From: an uncultured Mailhella sp.
Lineage (GTDB): Bacteria > Desulfobacterota > Desulfovibrionia > Desulfovibrionales > Desulfovibrionaceae
Length of the DNA: 6,774 nucleotides
Assembly (NCBI GenBank): GCA_905192935.1
Contig: CAJJMX010000093.1
Location: forward strand, 1 to 6,774
Direction of reading: 5' to 3'
Made by a program: the position numbers and the translations under genes
The notes under the pieces: model-generated
What the model was told of the DNA's origin: nothing
Databases searched by the model: none
The model's input: only the letters and a program-made list of their open reading frames with translations
In this document: piece after piece, positions 6,390 through 6,774 of the stretch
Layout: each line of letters begins with the position of its first letter
Numbering within the stretch: position 1 is the first letter of the stretch

Positions 6390-6465
6390 TGGTGGGCAGT
6401 GAGGGACTCGAACCCCCGACAGTCGGTGTGTAAGACCGATACTCTACCAACTGAGCTAACTGCCC
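6390..6465 (-). tRNA. tRNA-Val (anticodon UAC)
   Basis: The 76-nt minus-strand gene folds as a full cloverleaf. The acceptor stem GGGCAGT (6465-6459) pairs with ACTGCCC (6400-6394). The D arm is GCTC/GAGT. The anticodon stem TCGGT/ACCGA closes loop CTTACAC with anticodon TAC at 6432-6430. A five-base variable region CTGTC follows, then the T arm GGGGG/CCCTC with loop TTCGAGT. The discriminator is A (6393) and CCA is encoded (6392-6390). The anticodon reads GUA and related Val codons. It stands alone, with its own promoter and terminator. Confidence 0.97.
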
Positions 6466-6475
6466 TCGACTTGTT

Positions 6476-6504
6476 TTTCTAGGGGAAGCGGACTGTTCTG
6501 TCAA
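6476..6504 (-). promoter_or_regulatory. sigma70-type promoter of tRNA-Val
   Basis: On the minus strand a perfect TTGACA (6504-6499) is followed after 17 bp by TAGAAA (6481-6476), four of six -10 consensus bases. Transcription would start near 6469-6470, about five bases before the mature tRNA end at 6465. Spacing, consensus -35 and position all fit a strong tRNA promoter. Confidence 0.8.
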
Positions 6505-6660
6505 GCTTGGAGCCTCGTGGCGAGCCCGTTTTCGTTCTGCCCGGGAACGTCGGCAGGGCGGCCGATGAGTCGGCATCAGCCGGAAGCCGTGCCCTTTTTC
6601 TGGTCCATTCTGCCGTATGAAGAGAGTGCCTTACGGTTCGGATGCCTTCCTTCCGGGAGA
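6505..6660. other. gene-free spacer between divergent promoters
   Basis: This stretch separates the minus-strand tRNA promoter from the plus-strand promoter near 6677. No open frame on either strand has both a start with RBS and a believable protein. Short GC-rich inverted repeats are present (for example CTGCC 6537-6541 with GGCAG 6552-6556) and the terminator-like structure at 6556-6599. Confidence 0.5.
6556..6599 (+). terminator. terminator-like GC stem with T5 tail
   Basis: GGGC (6556-6559) can pair with GCCC (6591-6594), with a G-T pair next (6560/6590), enclosing an inner hairpin GCCGA (6561-6565) with TCGGC (6570-6574). TTTTT (6595-6599) follows directly. The outer stem is short and the structure branched, and no plus-strand gene lies upstream, so it may be coincidental or guard the downstream promoter from read-through antisense to the tRNA. 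Confidence 0.3.
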
Positions 6661-6665
6661 AAGGT

Positions 6666-6680
6666 TCAACTTTAAGTTGA
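6666..6680. promoter_or_regulatory. perfect palindrome over a -35 box, operator candidate
   Basis: TCAACTT (6666-6672), one central T, AAGTTGA (6674-6680): seven-base perfect arms. Its right half contains most of the TTGACA at 6677-6682, the usual placement for a repressor operator. The regulator is not identifiable from the window. Confidence 0.45.
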
Positions 6681-6705
6681 CAATGAATTTCAATTTCTTT
6701 ATTAC
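6677..6705 (+). promoter_or_regulatory. sigma70-type promoter toward the right edge
   Basis: Perfect TTGACA at 6677-6682, a 17-bp AT-rich spacer, then TATTAC at 6700-6705 (four of six -10 consensus). Transcription would start near 6712 and read rightwards into the candidate gene start at the window end. It is divergent from the tRNA promoter. Confidence 0.65.
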
Positions 6706-6710
6706 CTGGA

Positions 6711-6734
6711 AAAAGTTTGATGAATAAAACTTTT
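6711..6734. repeat. inverted repeat at the predicted transcription start
   Basis: AAAAGTTT (6711-6718) and AAACTTTT (6727-6734) are perfect 8-base inverted copies separated by 8 bases. It begins at the expected start site of the promoter at 6677-6705. It could be a second operator site or a weak hairpin at the 5' end of the mRNA. AT-rich composition makes chance occurrence possible. Confidence 0.4.
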
Positions 6735-6762
6735 ATACCTGCCAACATGAAGCGAGGAATGA

Positions 6763-6774
6763 ATGAGCGCCGTC
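6763..6774 (+). CDS. possible start of a gene cut by the window end
   Basis: ATG at 6763 (M-S-A-V, then the window ends) has GAGG at 6754-6757 five bases upstream and lies about 50 bp downstream of the predicted transcription start, a normal gene layout. An alternative frame has ATGs at 6720, 6747 and 6759 and is also open to the edge; 6720 would leave a leader of only about 8 nt. The product cannot be known from so few codons. Confidence 0.35.

Noticed and set aside
6390..6412. Attachment-site duplicate of the tRNA-Val 3' end
   Set aside because: I found no second copy of the T-arm/acceptor sequence elsewhere in the window and no integrase.
6307..6748. Minus-strand frames of 89 codons across and upstream of the tRNA
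   Set aside because: One reads through the tRNA gene and the other through its promoter. Neither has a convincing RBS or protein-like sequence.
1..6774. CRISPR array, transposon ends, phage or defence genes
   Set aside because: No regularly spaced repeats, transposase, or recognisable defence domains appear on either strand. Repeats seen are short hairpins or the KpsC internal duplication.

Overview
The window looks like chromosomal DNA from a Gram-negative bacterium of moderately high GC. It carries outer-membrane beta-barrel proteins with signal peptides and C-terminal Phe, two Kdo transferases of the group 2/3 (ABC-transporter-dependent) capsule pathway, a GalE epimerase, and a tRNA-Val with an encoded CCA end. 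The style of the barrel proteins and the composition remind me of host-associated Desulfovibrionaceae (Desulfovibrio/Bilophila/Mailhella type). That placement is an impression from memory, not proof.

Layout. An AT-rich leader (1-95) precedes a cysteine-rich outer-membrane barrel protein (96-761). Then come kpsC (801-2927) and kpsS (2927-4138), which overlap by one base, and galE (4168-5193). These four genes run on the same strand with gaps of 39 bp or less and no convincing terminator between them. A 142-bp leader with several small hairpins precedes a second barrel protein (5336-6043), a clear paralogue of the first. A strong Rho-independent terminator (6100-6144) ends that unit. A gene-poor stretch follows. 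It contains, on the minus strand, a complete single-gene tRNA unit: promoter (6476-6504), tRNA-Val(UAC) (6390-6465) and terminator (6344-6376). The right edge (6666-6774) has a consensus-like plus-strand promoter with an operator-like palindrome over its -35 box and probably the first codons of a gene cut off by the window end.

How the genes fit together. KpsS and KpsC build the beta-Kdo oligosaccharide linker on phosphatidylglycerol that anchors group 2/3 capsules, and GalE supplies UDP-galactose for surface glycans. The remaining capsule machinery (KpsM/T/E/D, KpsF/U, serotype-specific transferases) is not in the window. The two barrel paralogues bracket the glycan genes, so the block as a whole concerns the cell surface.

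I found no CRISPR array, insertion sequence, phage gene, or convincing new multi-gene system. The most interesting leads are the diverged barrel pair (five mature cysteines versus none), the competing hairpins at the omp terminator, the structured leader of the second barrel gene, and the palindromic promoter at the right edge.
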